Shown here: piece after piece, positions 13,370-26,799 of the stretch
Position numbering within the stretch: the stretch's first letter is position 1
Layout: every line of letters starts with the position of its first letter
Source of the DNA: Cricetomys ansorgei
Taxonomy: Eukaryota; Chordata; Mammalia; Rodentia; Nesomyidae
DNA: 64,000 nt
Assembly: GCA_026225945.1 (NCBI GenBank)
Contig: JAMJFZ010000239.1
Coordinates: 29,796,001 to 29,860,000, forward strand
Direction: 5' to 3'
Program-made: the position numbers and the translations under genes
Notes under the pieces: model-generated
Seen by the model: only the letters and a program-made list of their open reading frames with translations
Database searches by the model: none
What the model was told of the DNA's origin: nothing

Positions 13370-13755
13370 TCATATCAAGAAGTAAAACATTACTTATGCC
13401 CCAAAGCCCTTTGTGTGCACTATTTAAATATTGCAACCACTATTTTGACTTCTAACACCACTAATGAGTTTTGGCTATTTTTGAACTCTCTTCTATATAG
13501 AATATATTCTTTTGTGCTTGACATATTTTGCTCAACACTATGCCTCTGTGATAAATGTGTTGCTGTGCATGGCTCATTCATCTTATTGCTGTAGAATGCT
13601 CTCGTCTGTTATATTGCATATATATATCACAGTGGGGCAGTCCCTGGTTTGAAACTATTACTAATGGTGTTCCTATAAATAGTTCCATATGTTTGTTGAA
13701 AAACATCTGTACATATTCTGTAAGTTAATCTACCTAGAAGTTAAATTATCACATT
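13370..13755 (-). mobile_element. Ancient L1M fragment, antisense
   Basis: Plus strand reads 'gacatattttgctcaacact', 'ttattgctgtagaatgctc', 'gaaactattactaatggtg' and 'ctacctagaagttaaatt', the reverse complement of the 3' end of old mammalian L1 elements. The (TA)n follows directly. Confidence 0.7.
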
Positions 13756-13775
13756 AAAATGTGATATATAAAATA

Positions 13776-13780
<5 letters not shown>

Positions 13781-13833
<53 letters not shown>
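13781..13833. repeat. (TA)n microsatellite
   Basis: Perfect TA run of about 53 bp at the end of an old L1 fragment. Confidence 0.97.
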
Positions 13834-13836
<3 letters not shown>

Positions 13837-15860
13837 TTTAGCAAAAGTCACCCTGAAAAATAACTTTCTAAAGTAATTTTTCAACAAGTCTATCGACAGG
13901 ATCTAATCTTTCAACTTGATCTACATCCTCAGGAACATAAGACGTTTTCAGCCTGTCTATTCCAGCTATTCACGTCCATATGCCCCTGTATTGTAACATA
14001 CTGTTACATTCCATTCCTCATAACTATGAACTTGAGCCCTATTTTTATGTGTGTTAGCTATATGAACATTTCTTTTTTTAACATATCCATACAGTACTTC
14101 TCTACTCAATATTGCCTTGTCTACATTTTAATTGATTTGCTACCGCTCATTCTATGTTCTGATGAATAATTGCCAGATAGAGTCATTATAGATATCTTCA
14201 AACATTTGCCTAGCTTGTTTGATGTCTTTATTTTGATGAAAATTTCTTTATTTAAACTAATCCAAAACTCTTGCCTTATTTTTTCCCACCCCTCTAGCTT
14301 TGATGCTTTGCTTTTCATATTCTGAACTATATCTCTTGCATGGCAAAAGGTCATGTTTCACATTGTGTTCATCAATGTTCAATCAACTCACTCTGGAAAG
14401 AATTGATGTTTGAATAATATGAAAAGTTTCTGACTGACGAATATGGTTGTCATCTCTATCCAATACCTACAAGATATATGGTGATGGCTAGACCAGTCCA
14501 CAAAAACAAGTCTATCTAAGTCTAGTTAGGCAAATCAACATGGTTAATTGGGGTTACTAACAGTAATACAGAAGAGGAATTCCTTAAAGATGTGTTGTTT
14601 ATTGAAAGCCAAGCCACAAAAGGAAAATCTCCCTCTGCCCCAAATAATCTTTAACCAACATATTAATCCTTGGGCAGAAGAGGGGATTTCTTGAGTTCCT
14701 TCTCCAATGAGATAATTCTATCAGGCCCAATTCTGTTCATTCTTCTGCAAGCACTCACAGCTGCTGAGCGTGTGAAAGGGCAGTGTCCCTGTCTGCTTGC
14801 TCAGGGAACAGCTTTCTTTCTGCAACATTACCATTTTTTGCTACTGGAATTCATAATACTCTGACTTATTTCAGCCCTTTGAAGTTATTGACACTTGCTT
14901 TATGATCCAGGTAGTCAATATTGCTAAATGTTTTATGTGCATTTGCAAAACTATAGAATTTTTTTATTGTTAGCGCTTTTTATGTACCTGTGGATTTTTT
15001 TCATTTTAAGCTGAGATTCCTCTCCTTCCTTACTAGCTATGTCTTTTTTTTTAAAAAATCTGTGATATATTGAAAAAAAAATTCTTTCAACATGATTGTG
15101 GTTTTTTTTTAGTCCTTTAGTTCTACAAAATTTTTTCTATATACTTTGAATCCACGTCATCAACTTCCTATTCTTAAGAAACATTAAATATTGCTCTTTT
15201 CTGCCAAACACTACTCAACTTTTGTTTAGAACAAAAAAAAAAAAAATGGATTTTTTTCTCCCCTACTATGTGAAACCTTTATGCCAATGTTTTAATCCTC
15301 CCATGCTGTAAAAATATTGCTTACAAACATTCCCATCCAGCCCGTCCCCCACCCCTAGTCCTGCTCTACACAGGCGTTTCAGAACATGATGGCCTAGAGC
15401 GGTGACCCCACCCTTTGTTTTTCATTTCCATTGTGCGAATTTCTGTTTTTAAAAGAGCAAATCTTGAAAGACTGAGAGGACAGACCCCAGATCCACCTGC
15501 TTCAGAATAAAAACCAAATGCACTTCCTGCCCTGGAGTGATTGCTACCCTGCTTCTGAGTGTGGGTTTGCCGTGTCAAGACACTTTGGGGTGGTGGCCTC
15601 TTTTTCTTTGTGACCCTAAACTTGTTTCTCATGCTAGCAATCTAAACTTGATCATTTTGATGAAATGACTATTTGATTTGAAGTTTCCCTTATGTCTGCT
15701 TCATATCATAAATTATGTTTAATTATGATGCTATAGACCACCACTCTTGCTTTAGTATTTGTATGATTACTCTTATTTTCATCCTTTCTTTTTGTATGTA
15801 ATCTCACTAAGGCAGGATTAAAAAATGACAGAAAAATTATGGGGGCATAAAAAGAGAGAA
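13834..15860. other. No gene seen
   Basis: AT-rich, with several short homopolymers. Short ORFs here have no recognisable family features. Confidence 0.3.
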
Positions 15861-16002
15861 GCAGCCTGGTGGTGGTGGCCCTTTAATCCTAGCATTCAGG
15901 AGGCAGAGGCAGGTGGATCTCTGTGAGTTAGCGGCCAATCTGGTCTACAGAGTGAGTTCCAGCACAGCCAGAGTTATAAGAGAGAAACCGTGTGTCAAAA
16001 AA
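15861..16002 (+). mobile_element. B1 SINE
   Basis: 7SL-derived body: 'gcctggtggtggtggcc', 'aggaggcagaggcaggtgg', 'tggtctacagagtgagttcc', tail 'gtgtcaaaaaa'. A (GA)n run follows at 16005-16033. Confidence 0.92.
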
Positions 16003-16614
16003 TAGAAGGAGAGAGAGAAGAGAGAGAGAGACAGAAGAGTCTTTCATCTTAGACTCTGATAGAAGGCCCTTATGAGCTGAGAAGCAAAAACCACACAATT
16101 AACATTTAATTTAACAAGTCATGACTACTGGCACAGAGTTAGTATTTTCTTCACACACAGATATATTCCGCTGTGACCCAAGTTTAAGGTCTGGATCTTT
16201 ATGACTTTCAATAGGGCCTCATTTCTTTCCATAATCATTGCCTGAGAATCTGAAAAACAAAACTTAACTTTGTTCACAGCAAAGATACTCTACCCTTCTA
16301 CAGCCCCAAGGGCTAGACTTTTCCCAGTCAAGTAGCCCTCAGGAACCACCCACTGATAATGTAATAACTTCAAACACAAATAAAAGCCTATATATGACCG
16401 CCATAAAGCAATGAGCTGCTACTGCTCTTTGAGAAGCCCACATCCATGCCGGGAGGAGTGCTTTATTTTCCTCTGAGTGCCTTTTTTTTTTTTCTTTTTG
16501 ATAACTCCCCTGCTTAAGCCTACATTAGTCTCCAACTCTGCTTCATAACTGGGAATGACCTGAAATTCTATTTGTTTGTTTGTTTGCTTTGTTTTGTTTT
16601 GTGTTCTTTTGGTT

Positions 16615-16767
16615 TTTGTTCTTTTGAGACTAGGTTTCTCTGTTGTAACTCTGGCTGTTTGGGAACTCACTCTGTAGACCGGGCTGGCCTGGAACTCAGA
16701 GAGATCCACCTGACTCCATAGTCTCCTGAGTGCTGGGATTGAAGGCATGTGCCACCATCACCCAGCT
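16615..16767 (-). mobile_element. B1 SINE with TTTG-rich tail
   Basis: Reverse B1: 'tgagactaggtttctctg', 'gtagaccgggctggcctgg', 'gccaccatcacccagctc'. The (TTTG)n-like stretch at 16568-16614 is its A-rich tail, read in complement. Confidence 0.92.
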
Positions 16768-17559
16768 CTGAAATTCTTTTTAGCATCAAAACCAAGAATC
16801 TTGGTTTGGCCTGTGTCAAGGTCCCTAAAACTCTAAGAGAACTCCAGGCTACTTAGGGTAACACCAGAGAGATGTACCCCTTTAATCTATATCATAAAAC
16901 ACTTACTCCAGAACTCAGAAAATTGAAGAAAAGAGAATCATACTTTCAAAGCCAACCCAGAGTGTGGCTGCATAAATAGGCCTTGTTTCAAAAATACACA
17001 AAGAAAGAAAGTTTAACAGAGGAGCAAAACAACTTGATATATTATGGTAACTGCCAATGCAATATCTTTAGTAATGGGAAAGAAAACTACACTTTTTTTT
17101 TGGTATTACTTAAAGCTTCTTAATGAAATAATTTCTTTACTTGGGGATGTATACAGGAGAACATTTCATTTAAAGAGTACAGTTTTTGGAATCCTTTTTA
17201 CATACAACTAGAAAGTGAGGCTCAGCTTTTCTGGCATTATATATACAACTCTAATACTCAAAACGTAAATGAAATTTTCAATCAATATGCCTCTCAAAAA
17301 GTTGCAAATCTGTCCAAGAAATTTTCTAGAAAATGAAACTTAACTATTTAGATAGAAAAATATTATAAAGAAATATACTAGAACTAGAAAGACTTAAAAC
17401 TACATATTAATGCAAGCTAGTAAAAAGGTACTCAGGGTAGTTATTCATATTTTATAGCATACGAAACTGTAATTGTTTGGTATTTTAAGATTTCTTATGC
17501 ATAGACTTTGCCATATTGCTTTATAAAATTAGCTTGTAATTCTTTTCTCCCAATACAAT

Positions 17560-18030
17560 ATGCCCTGACCACCCTATTCCCCTCCCTCCACTCCTCCCAT
17601 CTCCCCCCATCTCCCCTCTCCCTCAGATCTACACCTCTACCCACACCCACCAACCCCCCATGGTTCGCCCCAGAAAAGAACATTCCTTCCAGAGTGACCT
17701 TTCAAACAGAGCATAACAAGAGGGACCAAGGCTGGGCACTACTAGTCCTTACATCAAGGGTAGACTAGATAACCAAGCAGGAGCAAAAGGGTCCCAAAGG
17801 CAGGTAAAAAGGAAAGAGAGTCCCCATTCCAGCCTGTGGGCGTTTTGCAAGAACACCAAGCCAGATAACCACAAGATATATTTAGGGGACCCTGAAGGTT
17901 CTGTGTTTGCTGCTTCAGGTTCTGTGAGCTCCTAAGAGTGCTAGTCCACTGATTCTGTGCGGCTTGTTCTCCTGGTGTCCTTGACCCCTTTGGTTCCCCA
18001 AATCCCTCTTCCACTCTTCTGTGAGGTTCC
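17560..18030. mobile_element. Rodent L1-class repeat fragment (name unsure)
   Basis: CT-rich start, then 'gcaggagcaaaagggtccc', 'caggttctgtgagctcc' and 'gtgtccttgacccctttgg', a text shared with many rodent genomic repeats. I could not place it in an element map. Confidence 0.45.
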
Positions 18031-18168
18031 CCTAGCTTGTAATTCTAAAATATTTGATAAAATATTTTAAAGTATTAAAGTATTTGATAAAAAAATCAAT
18101 ATGCATATTTGAAGTTGTAACCTTTTTACCTTTAAATTTTTTTTTAATTTTAATATAACTTAAGTCAT

Positions 18169-18178
<10 letters not shown>

Positions 18179-18231
<53 letters not shown>
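18179..18231. repeat. (CA)n microsatellite, about 26 units
   Basis: Perfect AC run preceded by ACAT units. Confidence 0.97.
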
Positions 18232-18234
<3 letters not shown>

Positions 18235-18809
18235 TACTAGAAAAATCATCTTCTGGAGAAAAGAAAATTATACTTCACTGTTTGGAAGAAACATATTGAG
18301 TCTACCAGGGGCAAGCTTGTAATTTTTCAATGTCCCTAGCACTATGATAACACTTCAGGTGCCTCAAGAAATTCTAACAAAATCTAGATCTAATTATTTT
18401 GTATATGAGGACCTCTGGTTGAGCCAACATGCTTGCCTAATCAAAATCTAGTTAACACCCTGGGGCAGGTTATCCCAATCAAAAGCATTATTCATTAATA
18501 AACTAAATTAAGATTATGATCTTCCATTAAAAACACTTTTTAAAAGGAAAGCATAATTTAGCAAAAGGAAACACAAAACAAATGAGTGAAGTAGAAAGTA
18601 GGGCTGAAAGGGAGATTTGAACATCGGTATATGTACAATTACATTAAATATGTAGTATAATAAAATACAGTTTGTTATGATCTAATGCTGAATCAGAAGG
18701 AAGAAGTTCTATTCTGTTCATCCAGCACATTAGATGTAATACAGTAAAAACTAAGAGAGCTTTTTGCATAAACAAATTTTCTTAAACAGGATTTTATATA
18801 TCTCAAGGG

Positions 18810-18896
18810 GCTTTGCTGTGTAGTCTAGTAGCTGAGGTAGAAAAAGTATTGCTTAACATTCAGGAATCCCTAGGCTCTGCCCCAGCACCATATAAC
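18810..18896 (+). mobile_element. ID-type SINE, diverged
   Basis: tRNA-like text 'ctagtagctgaggtag…' to 'cctaggctctgccccagcac' matches the ID consensus (…tagctcagtggtagag… …gggttcaatccccagcac). Confidence 0.5.
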
Positions 18897-18909
18897 CTGA
18901 TTATGAACT

Positions 18910-19043
18910 ATTTGAACTTCTGATACTTCTGCCTCTGCCTCCTCGGTATCAGCGTGTATCCCTGGTTTTGCTTAGAATCAATTTCAGAGCTTTTGTGCAT
19001 GCTACCCAAGTATTCTACAAACTGAGCTATATTCTCAGCCCCA
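18910..19043 (-). mobile_element. B4/ID-type SINE, diverged
   Basis: Reverse layout 'cttctgcctctgcctcc…' then 'gcatgctacccaagtattc' and 'ctgagctatattctcagccc'. It lies tail to tail with the ID copy before it. Confidence 0.6.
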
Positions 19044-19325
19044 AAACAAATAGTTTCTAATGACAGAAGATGTACTAACACGCTAAGATATACAAATAAT
19101 ATTAATGTGTATTCTAATATTATAAAAATGTACAAAGTTAAAATGCTAAAACTAAAAGAAAACTAAAAACAAAAAACAAAAACAAAAAACACAATCACAG
19201 AGGGAAAATTAAAACACAATCTTAGTAAAGTTTATTATATCCAGTACAAAATAAGACAAAACTAAAACTAAAAATAGTCATTTCTAAAAATAGTCATAAT
19301 TGGAATATACATTAAGGAATTTGAT

Positions 19326-19329
<4 letters not shown>

Positions 19330-19391
<62 letters not shown>
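19330..19391. repeat. (TA)n microsatellite
   Basis: About 31 TA units, perfect. Confidence 0.97.
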
Positions 19392-19397
<6 letters not shown>

Positions 19398-20436
19398 GTC
19401 TCTGTACTTCCTTGTACAGCAAGTCTCATTAAATTTTTGTTTCAATAAAAGATTAAGTTTTCATTTTGTCTATAAAGGAATTAAACAGAAAACTTTACAT
19501 TAGAAAGACTAAGTTCAAAAACATATTTTTCTAAAGAACTCATTTCAGTCACTTATATACTACTTTTTTTTTCTAATCAATGAACATAATACTTGCTAGG
19601 TCTTTAATTTCCATGAATGGTTTCTAGTTTCTCTATGTAAATATAAATAAATAAATCTTAAGAATAACATTTAGAAATCTTGACAAGTACTCTGATGTAT
19701 CCAAAATATTTAGTGTATTTGTTTATTTTAATTTTTTCAGTTATTAATTTGTTTGTTGAAATACGCATGTGTTTCATTCTGGCTTCAAACTTGATATATA
19801 AACTTGCTATATAGCCATGGATGGTTTCAAATGCCTGACTCTCTTATATCTTCTTCATAAGTAAGTATGAGAATTGCAGATATGTACCACCATATCTAGT
19901 TTCTGTGGTTCTGGAATAAACAGACGATTCATGAATGCCAGACAATAACTTTTCTAACTTGACCAGCACCTCATTTCTCCAATATTTTGTAATAATTTGC
20001 TTCAGGAGATATTGTTTTGCAATATATATGGAAGCTAATTTTTCAAGAATTTTAAGATAGTTTTGTCTTTAACGTATCTAACCATATGATGCTATATTTA
20101 TTTTTATCTGCTCGTTTTCAGGCTGGTAGCTTTGTTGACTTCTGGCTATTCTTGCTCAAAATGCTAAAAAGTTGCTGAAAGAATTGTTAAGAAGTCAATA
20201 ATGAGGTCAATATGCTTCTGCAGGGATGAGTCACATCATAAAATTGTACCATGTCTGTGGTTATTTCTGATGTACACAAATAAAAAAAGTTTTGCCACAG
20301 TAATTTTACGCTGTGATGCATACACAGGTAATTTTTTTTTCACATTTTTCTCAGCCATTTTTTTCTATTTTTATAGAACTCAAAGGAATAGAAATATTCA
20401 GAGCAGTGATACAGAGCTTAAACACTGGAAATCACA
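19392..20436. other. No gene seen
   Basis: AT-rich. Short low-complexity ORFs only. Confidence 0.3.
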
Positions 20437-20652
20437 GCTCTGAGGAGCTGACTCGTCACTTTAGAAAGCTCGCCACTCTTCCAGAGGACCTGAGCTCTGC
20501 TCCCAGCACCCATATCTACATGCTTAGAGTTGCCTGCAACTATAGTTTTATGGGATCTGACACTCTCTTCTGATCTGAATAGACACAAACAAGCAGTGTG
20601 CATGAATACATGCAGGCACACACATACTATAAATGATAAATAAATCTTTTTT
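20437..20652 (+). mobile_element. B2 SINE
   Basis: 'ctcttccagaggacctgagc', 'tatgggatctgacactctc', 'tgcaggcacacacatac' and an 'aataaatctttttt' tail with the internal poly(A) signal usual in B2. Confidence 0.88.
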
Positions 20653-21165
20653 AAAAGTTGAAAAACTTCACTTTGGGATTAGGCTTTGATTCTTTCAGCA
20701 TTGAATATTATAAGAACAAACAGGAAAACTCATTTGATCTATTGCTGCAAAAATTTGTTCTCAAGTATAAATACATACATATACACACCCATACATGTGA
20801 AAAATCTGTGAAATTATATATGGTATATATACATATGTATTATTATGTATACGCTTATAATCACTTAAAGCATCTCACTTAAGATCTTGAAAGTATCACC
20901 ATGCCTGGTACTGTACACTTGGTTAAAATGCTGAGGAGTTCATGGGCCCTAGTAGTGAACCTACAGTTGTTTTTTTAGACAGTCATGTTGTCTGTCTTTT
21001 AAACATTCAAATTTATATACATAGACTAGTACTGTTCTCTACCTTGGGCAGACAATCTTCTGTTTTGCCATAGGTAGCAATATATTAAGAGACTAGTTAT
21101 TGGCCAAAGTACAGAAATTAAGTAGTTGTTCACTGCTCAGCCCTAAATGCAATATTTAAATCTGT

Positions 21166-21577
21166 CTTAATCAGTGTTTCGATTGCTATGATAAAACACC
21201 ATGACCAAAAAGTATCTTGGGGAGAAAAGGGTTTTTTGGCTTATACTTTCACATTGTACTTTGAAGGAGACAGGATAGGAACTCAGAGCAGGATCCTAGA
21301 GGCAGGGGTTGATGCAGAAGCCATGGAGGGGTGCAGCTTATTGGCTTCTTCCCCCTAGCTTCACTCAGCCTGCTTTCCTATAGAACCCAGGACCACCAGC
21401 CTAGGGATGTCATTACTCACAATAGGCTGGGCCCTTCCTGATCTGTTACTAATTAAGAAAATTTCTTACAGGCTCGTGCACAGCCCGGTCTTAGGAAGAC
21501 ATTTTCTTAATCAAGGTCACCTCCTCTCAAATGACTTTAGCCTGTGTCAAGTTGATATAAAACTAGCCAGTACAATA
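21166..21577 (+). mobile_element. Rodent 'caccatgaccaa'-type repeat, second variant
   Basis: Starts 'tcgattgctatgataaaac', then 'ggataggaactcagagcagg', 'gatgcagaagccatggagg', and ends 'gtgtcaagttgatataaaac'. Further copies lie near 33.0, 34.4, 34.9 and 45.7 kb. Confidence 0.75.
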
Positions 21578-21599
21578 TCAGTATCTCCAAAGCTCAGGG

Positions 21600-21960
21600 A
21601 ACATCATGGAAAAGGAGAGAGAGAGAAAATGTAAGAGCTGGAGGACAGAGAGGAGTGCTGTGAAGGGCTGTCCTGCTATGACATGGCCTTTGCACTCAAA
21701 CTCACAGCAGCTATGGTTACCTATACAAAGCCTACACAAGCCAATCACCATTGCAACACAGGAATGTTGGATGGAGGAATGAAAGAGGCTCTGCCCTTTG
21801 CTGAGGAGGTATTGGCAGTTCAAGGCTGCTGGGGAAAGAGGAATCATTTTAATTGGGAGTATGGCCACAGGTGGGTTGCTCATGTGCCTGTAGATGACCT
21901 CATGCACAAACAGCTAGAAATATTTGCACTTGCCAGGATAGAAAAAAAATTAGTAATATT
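21600..21960 (+). mobile_element. Rodent L1 (Lx-like) 3'-end fragment, tentative
   Basis: Text such as 'gaggagtgctgtgaa', 'gacatggcctttgcactc', 'ctgaggaggtattggcag', 'gtatggccacaggtgggttg' and 'gatgacctcatgcacaaac' recurs in rodent genomes as an L1 3' region, followed here by an A run. Confidence 0.45.
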
Positions 21961-22828
21961 TACAAAGAAGGGCATTTAAGGCAGAGAAAGGATTCCAGAG
22001 GAAATGGATTGAACTCAAATCACCATTATTTCCCTGAGACCATTTAGGCTCTGATGAAGCCACAATAGCTTTGGCTTCAGCAAGACCGGTCTTGCTAAAG
22101 AAAAAAAAACAGAGAAATTGGAATATTTCAAAATAGCCCATTCTCTGTAATGTCTGCTGGAAAGGTGATCCAGTTTTCTCTTATTTTCATTTTGGCAGCC
22201 TGAAAATTCCTGGAAGTAGAACTCACAGAGATGTGAAGACCAGTTCCCCCAAGCTCAGTTCCTCTCTGAACTTGTAGGTCTCAGACTTTCCCAGCAGAAA
22301 CTCCAGTAATTCCATCCCTTCCACGTTGGCAACCCCTCTCTTTCCTACACCCTGTGGAGGTTCTCCACATAGGTTTCCACTCTATTACGCAATTCCCTGT
22401 ATTCACCTGTCTTCGACTCTGGAGGCATCAGTTTACTCTATGATCTCAATGAGCTGACAGATGGGATGAGTTGTGGATTGTTCAGTTTACTTAAGTTGTT
22501 AGTTGGTTAGAATATAACTTCCAGCTTTGTATACCCTTGATAAAAGAACTATAAACTATTTAACATGTATGCTTGATTGTTGCGTGTCTGTAAACTTTAT
22601 TTGAGCAATACTACCAAATAAATACTGAATAAATAAGAGTTGAAAAACTAGCATATTTACCAAAGAGATTTGTTTCTCTAAACAAAAACATCATAGAAGT
22701 TATACATCCAGATTACCACAGATTTTTTTTAAAAAATGGTATATCCACGAGACTCATGAACCCCTACTTCTGACATTTTATATTGATTTATATGCCAAAA
22801 TTAAAAAAAAAAAAAAACAGGTGACAAA

Positions 22829-23010
22829 GGCTGGAGAGATGGTTCAAGAGGTAAAAGCACTTGGTTATTTTCCACAAGACCCAAGTTTGGCTTCCAACAC
22901 CAATGTTACCACCTCTAAGTCAAGCTCCAAGGCTCCATGGTCATCCTCCCATATGTGACGTTGCACACAGAACCATACAAACATATATAAATGAAATGAA
23001 AGAAAGAAGG
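22829..23010 (+). mobile_element. B2 SINE, diverged
   Basis: Head 'ggctggagagatggttcaag', then 'aaaagcacttggtt', 'acccaagtttggcttcc' and tail 'accatacaaacatatataa'. Confidence 0.8.
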
Positions 23011-23611
23011 GATGTCAACTTACATGTTTCTCATCACAGTGCTAGCTTTATTGCTCTGCGGTATACATGACGGTGATTAGTGGTCAAGAACAAGAGTGGG
23101 GAGGTCGGATGTAGCTGAATGATACAGAGATGCAGAGCATGGGTGATCTTAATGTCGCCCTAGAGCATCAAACAACAGCAAAAATGTCAGGTAACAGTAA
23201 ATACAGTCCTGACCCCTTTCCTCTCAAGAGGTAACAGGAGAGTAAGCAAAGTGGAAAATTATACCATATTAACAATATGGACGTGCTTTGAGAGAAAAAG
23301 AAAAGAAAGAAAGCATTGTGGAAAGTCCAAGGTTTCTGTGACCACAACAGTGGAGAAGATGAAGACAAGGAAAAGGACTAGGAAGAATATTGATAGGGTG
23401 GTAAGGGGTGAGGGTGTGGAAATAGGATGTCGGTCATAAAGAACTTGGTGTGATGTCAGACAATCTGCGTTGGACTCTGAGAGTAACAAGGGGTCTTAAA
23501 GGGGCCAGGGATGCCAAGATCATTTATGTTTTGTTTTGACTCACAAATTCCAATTTTCTTGTTCATTGTTTTTTTTGTGTGTGTGTGTTTTGGTTTGGTT
23601 TTGGGTTTTTT

Positions 23612-23760
23612 GGTTTTTTGAGACAGGATTTCTCTGTGTATGTAACCCTGGCTATCCTGGAACTCACTCTGTAGACCAGGCAGGGCTCAAACTCAAAGAC
23701 TCATCTGCCTCTGTCTCCCAAGTGACTGGGATTAAAGGCTTGTGCCACCACCACCTGCCC
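23612..23760 (-). mobile_element. B1 SINE
   Basis: Reverse B1: 'tgagacaggatttctctg', 'ctgtagaccaggcagggc', 'gggattaaaggcttgtgcc'. TTTGG-rich tail complement at 23588-23611. Confidence 0.92.
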
Positions 23761-25732
23761 CAAATAAATTTTCAATAGAACACTTTTTCTCATTCCATCA
23801 TAATATCTTAGTACAATTCCACAGGTTTGTTAAAGCATCCTCTATACTAAACAAAGAAAAATATCTTTAATTTTCAAAACACAAAAACAAACCCAAAATA
23901 TTGTAAATGTAGCAACGTATTATAAGTAAGTATGTAGTTTAAACTAATGTCTTCACTTTTATATTAATTGCTACAAAAATTTCATGGATTTCAAGCTGTT
24001 ACAAAGAAGAAATCGTTCTACAGTTTGTAAGTGCCTTCCCAAGGAAGGCTTAGTTCAGCATGTGGTTTCATCTGGGAATGCCTGAAGTCAGCAGACTGTC
24101 TTGCTCTCAATGGAATTCTGAGAATCCTCAGCCAGACCTCAAAAAAAAAAAAAAAAAAAAAAAAAACAATGGGAGATGAGTACTCTGAGCTTTTTCAGTA
24201 ACTGCAGAAAAGTCTCAACCTGTAGAAATGAAAGATGCTGTGTATGGCACTCAGACAATTACACACCTCTATTTGTGGCACTGGAGTGAGAAGAATAGAG
24301 ATTACATCACTCAGATTGCCTCTGTCTCAAGCATCACCATATAGAATAGAACTTGATGCTCTGATATTGTCCAGGGCTCTTTCTAGCTGCAGGTTTCAGG
24401 TGTATCACCACTTCTGGACAGGGATTAATCACTTCGTTGATCTTGATTTCCTCCCCAGCCAAGCATTTCTTATTTAATAAAAAATGAATGGAAGTAGATA
24501 TTGCTCATCACTTTGAAATTATTATTATTCATATGTTCGAACACTTTATCCTTCACAGAGTAGAGGTATTTGTTTTTCATTTCATACTCCAGTAGTTATC
24601 ATGTTCTTAGTCATGTTTATAAGCTGTTGGCCCATAGGTCTTCAGGGAGATTATGCAAAGATTGCAATGCTTCACCAGAGTATACAAATAGTGTTGTTAT
24701 ATTTGGCCACATATGAAAAAAAGCATGTGTAATGTTTAGGGATTCCTTCTGTATTTTTCAGTTTTGATCAGTACTTGATTGAGTAGATCATATTTTAAAC
24801 AAATATTCTATTCTTGTCTTTTCTATCTCAAACCATATTAATCACACCATTACTAATAGTTTCAAACATCATTTATAGATTCCATGAAAAGCACATTTTA
24901 TCAATATTCTCATTTTGGCCTAATTATAATGGGATTTGTGTAAGTAGCATAAGTATTCTTGTGTTTTATTTTGGAAGTTAATATCCAGGATGAAGTTGCA
25001 AATGCTTCTATCACAACCACACACAAGAATCTGTATTTGAGTGTAGGCAGACTAAATTCTTAATCTCTGTGGCACAGTAAGTCCGAATGGCTATCACATT
25101 CCAACTTATAAATATTAATGTTTTTCTCACTAGTTTTCAAACTCAAAAACAATAAAAATGTGTCTTTATGCTTCTGAGTCTCTCTTAACTCATTTTTTGA
25201 GCTCAGCAGATACAAAATCAATATTTGCAAAATGTGAATTGTGCTTATATGGCTAAAATTTTCCTAATTGTATTTTTTTCTAGATTTACCATAATATCTT
25301 TTATTGGAGATTTTCTTCCTGTGTACTACAGAGAAATGTAGAGTCAGTTTTGAGGAGCTGCAATAACGGGATCTTATGCTTCTGAAATCTTACTCTGTCT
25401 ACGTCTCATGACACTGTGAGAAGGAATTTCAGGGTTTTCTCTTTTAATGCCTGGATTAGGCTCCCAACTGTGAAACAACAATATAATTTCCTTTTTATAA
25501 AAAGCATTTCAACTGTAGGAGATCAGTGTTTCTTTAAGCAAATGCCATCACAGGCTTTGTCATCTCAAATCTTAACTATTGGTTAACTGTTCTTTTGTAT
25601 CTAAGCAAGATTCTAAATTGTACAAGGGCAATCATGATTTTCAATTAACGATTCAATAATTTACCTTATCTCATTCTTATTTATATTTTTATGTGAAGAA
25701 TTTGAATTGGAACTTGATTTAAAAACAACTAT
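23761..25732. other. No gene seen
   Basis: A poly(A) run of about 28 bp at 24140-24167 stands alone without a recognisable SINE body. The rest is AT-rich with no convincing ORF. Confidence 0.3.
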
Positions 25733-25785
25733 GATGGGCTGAGAGATGGTTCAGCCATTAAAGGCTATGCTCACAACCAAGAAAC
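25733..25785 (+). mobile_element. B2 SINE, 5' fragment
   Basis: 'gggctgagagatggttcagc' and 'cattaaaggctatgctcac' match the B2 head only. Confidence 0.65.
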
Positions 25786-25907
25786 ACCTATGAGAAAAAT
25801 ATAGAGTGATTTAGAGAAGTACTGTTGACAGTGCTCCGCCTGTGGAGAAGTTGATTACTTTTTAATGTTTATTCTCATTTTTTTAAAATTACATAACAGC
25901 TGTATTT

Positions 25908-25910
25908 GCG

Positions 25911-25958
<48 letters not shown>
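25908..25958. repeat. (GT)n microsatellite
   Basis: GT run with one GTTT interruption. Confidence 0.95.
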
Positions 25959-26069
25959 GTTTAGTGTACTTGCTCATGCATGGCAGTATGCATGCCAGAA
26001 GGCTACATTGGGTATCTTCTTCTTTGGCTCTCCACCTTCTTCTCTGAGGCAGTATGTCTCACTGAACCT

Positions 26070-26766
26070 CAGTAGCACAGGCACTGATACCAAGAATCAA
26101 TACCTGGGACATCATGAAACTAAAAAGGTTTTGTACAACAAAGGGCACCATCATTTAAGTGAAGAGGCAGCTTACATAACGGGAAGAAAAAAAAAATTTT
26201 ACTAGCTATACATCTGAAATATGTATACCTAAAATATGTAAAGAACTTAAAAAGTAAATCTAAAAAAAGCTAATTTTTAAAAATGGGTTATAGAACTAAA
26301 CAGAAACTTCTCAAAAGATGAAATAATAGTAGGTGAGTAGCATTTCTAAAATGTCAGCATCTTTAGCAACCTGGAAAATGCAAATTAAAAATACTTGGAG
26401 ATTTCATTTTCCCCATATTAGAAACTGTTGATAAATGCTAGCGTGGATGTGAGGGAAGAGGGACATATGAACTAGTGAGAATACAACACAATGAAGCCAC
26501 TGTGGAAATCTGTTTGGAGGATCCTCAAAATGCTAGAAATAGATCTAATTCAAGAACCAGCTACATGATGCTTTGGCAGATAGCCAAAGAATTCTATATA
26601 CTACCTCAAAGATACCTGTCCATCTCTGTTCCTGGCTGCTCTTTTCACAATAGATAGGAAATGGAAAGAGTTTAGCTGTCTCTCAATCGATGACCTGGTA
26701 ATGAAAAATATGATATATTTATACAATGGAATGATATTCAGCCACCAAGAAAAACATGACATTCAA
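26070..26766 (+). mobile_element. LINE-1 fragment, ORF2 3' part
   Basis: 'cctgggacatcatgaaacta', 'aaggttttgtacaacaaagg', 'gccactgtggaaatctgttt', 'acaatggaatgatattcagc': the C-terminal ORF2 region, with stops. Confidence 0.85.
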
Positions 26767-26799
26767 GGTAAATTCATGGACCTTTGGAGATCAAATGGT

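Noticed and set aside
21407..21979. Adjacent 75- to 109-codon ORFs near 21.5-21.9 kb as a gene
   Set aside because: They fall in a dispersed rodent repeat and in an L1 3'-end-like fragment; the peptides recur in other repeat copies.
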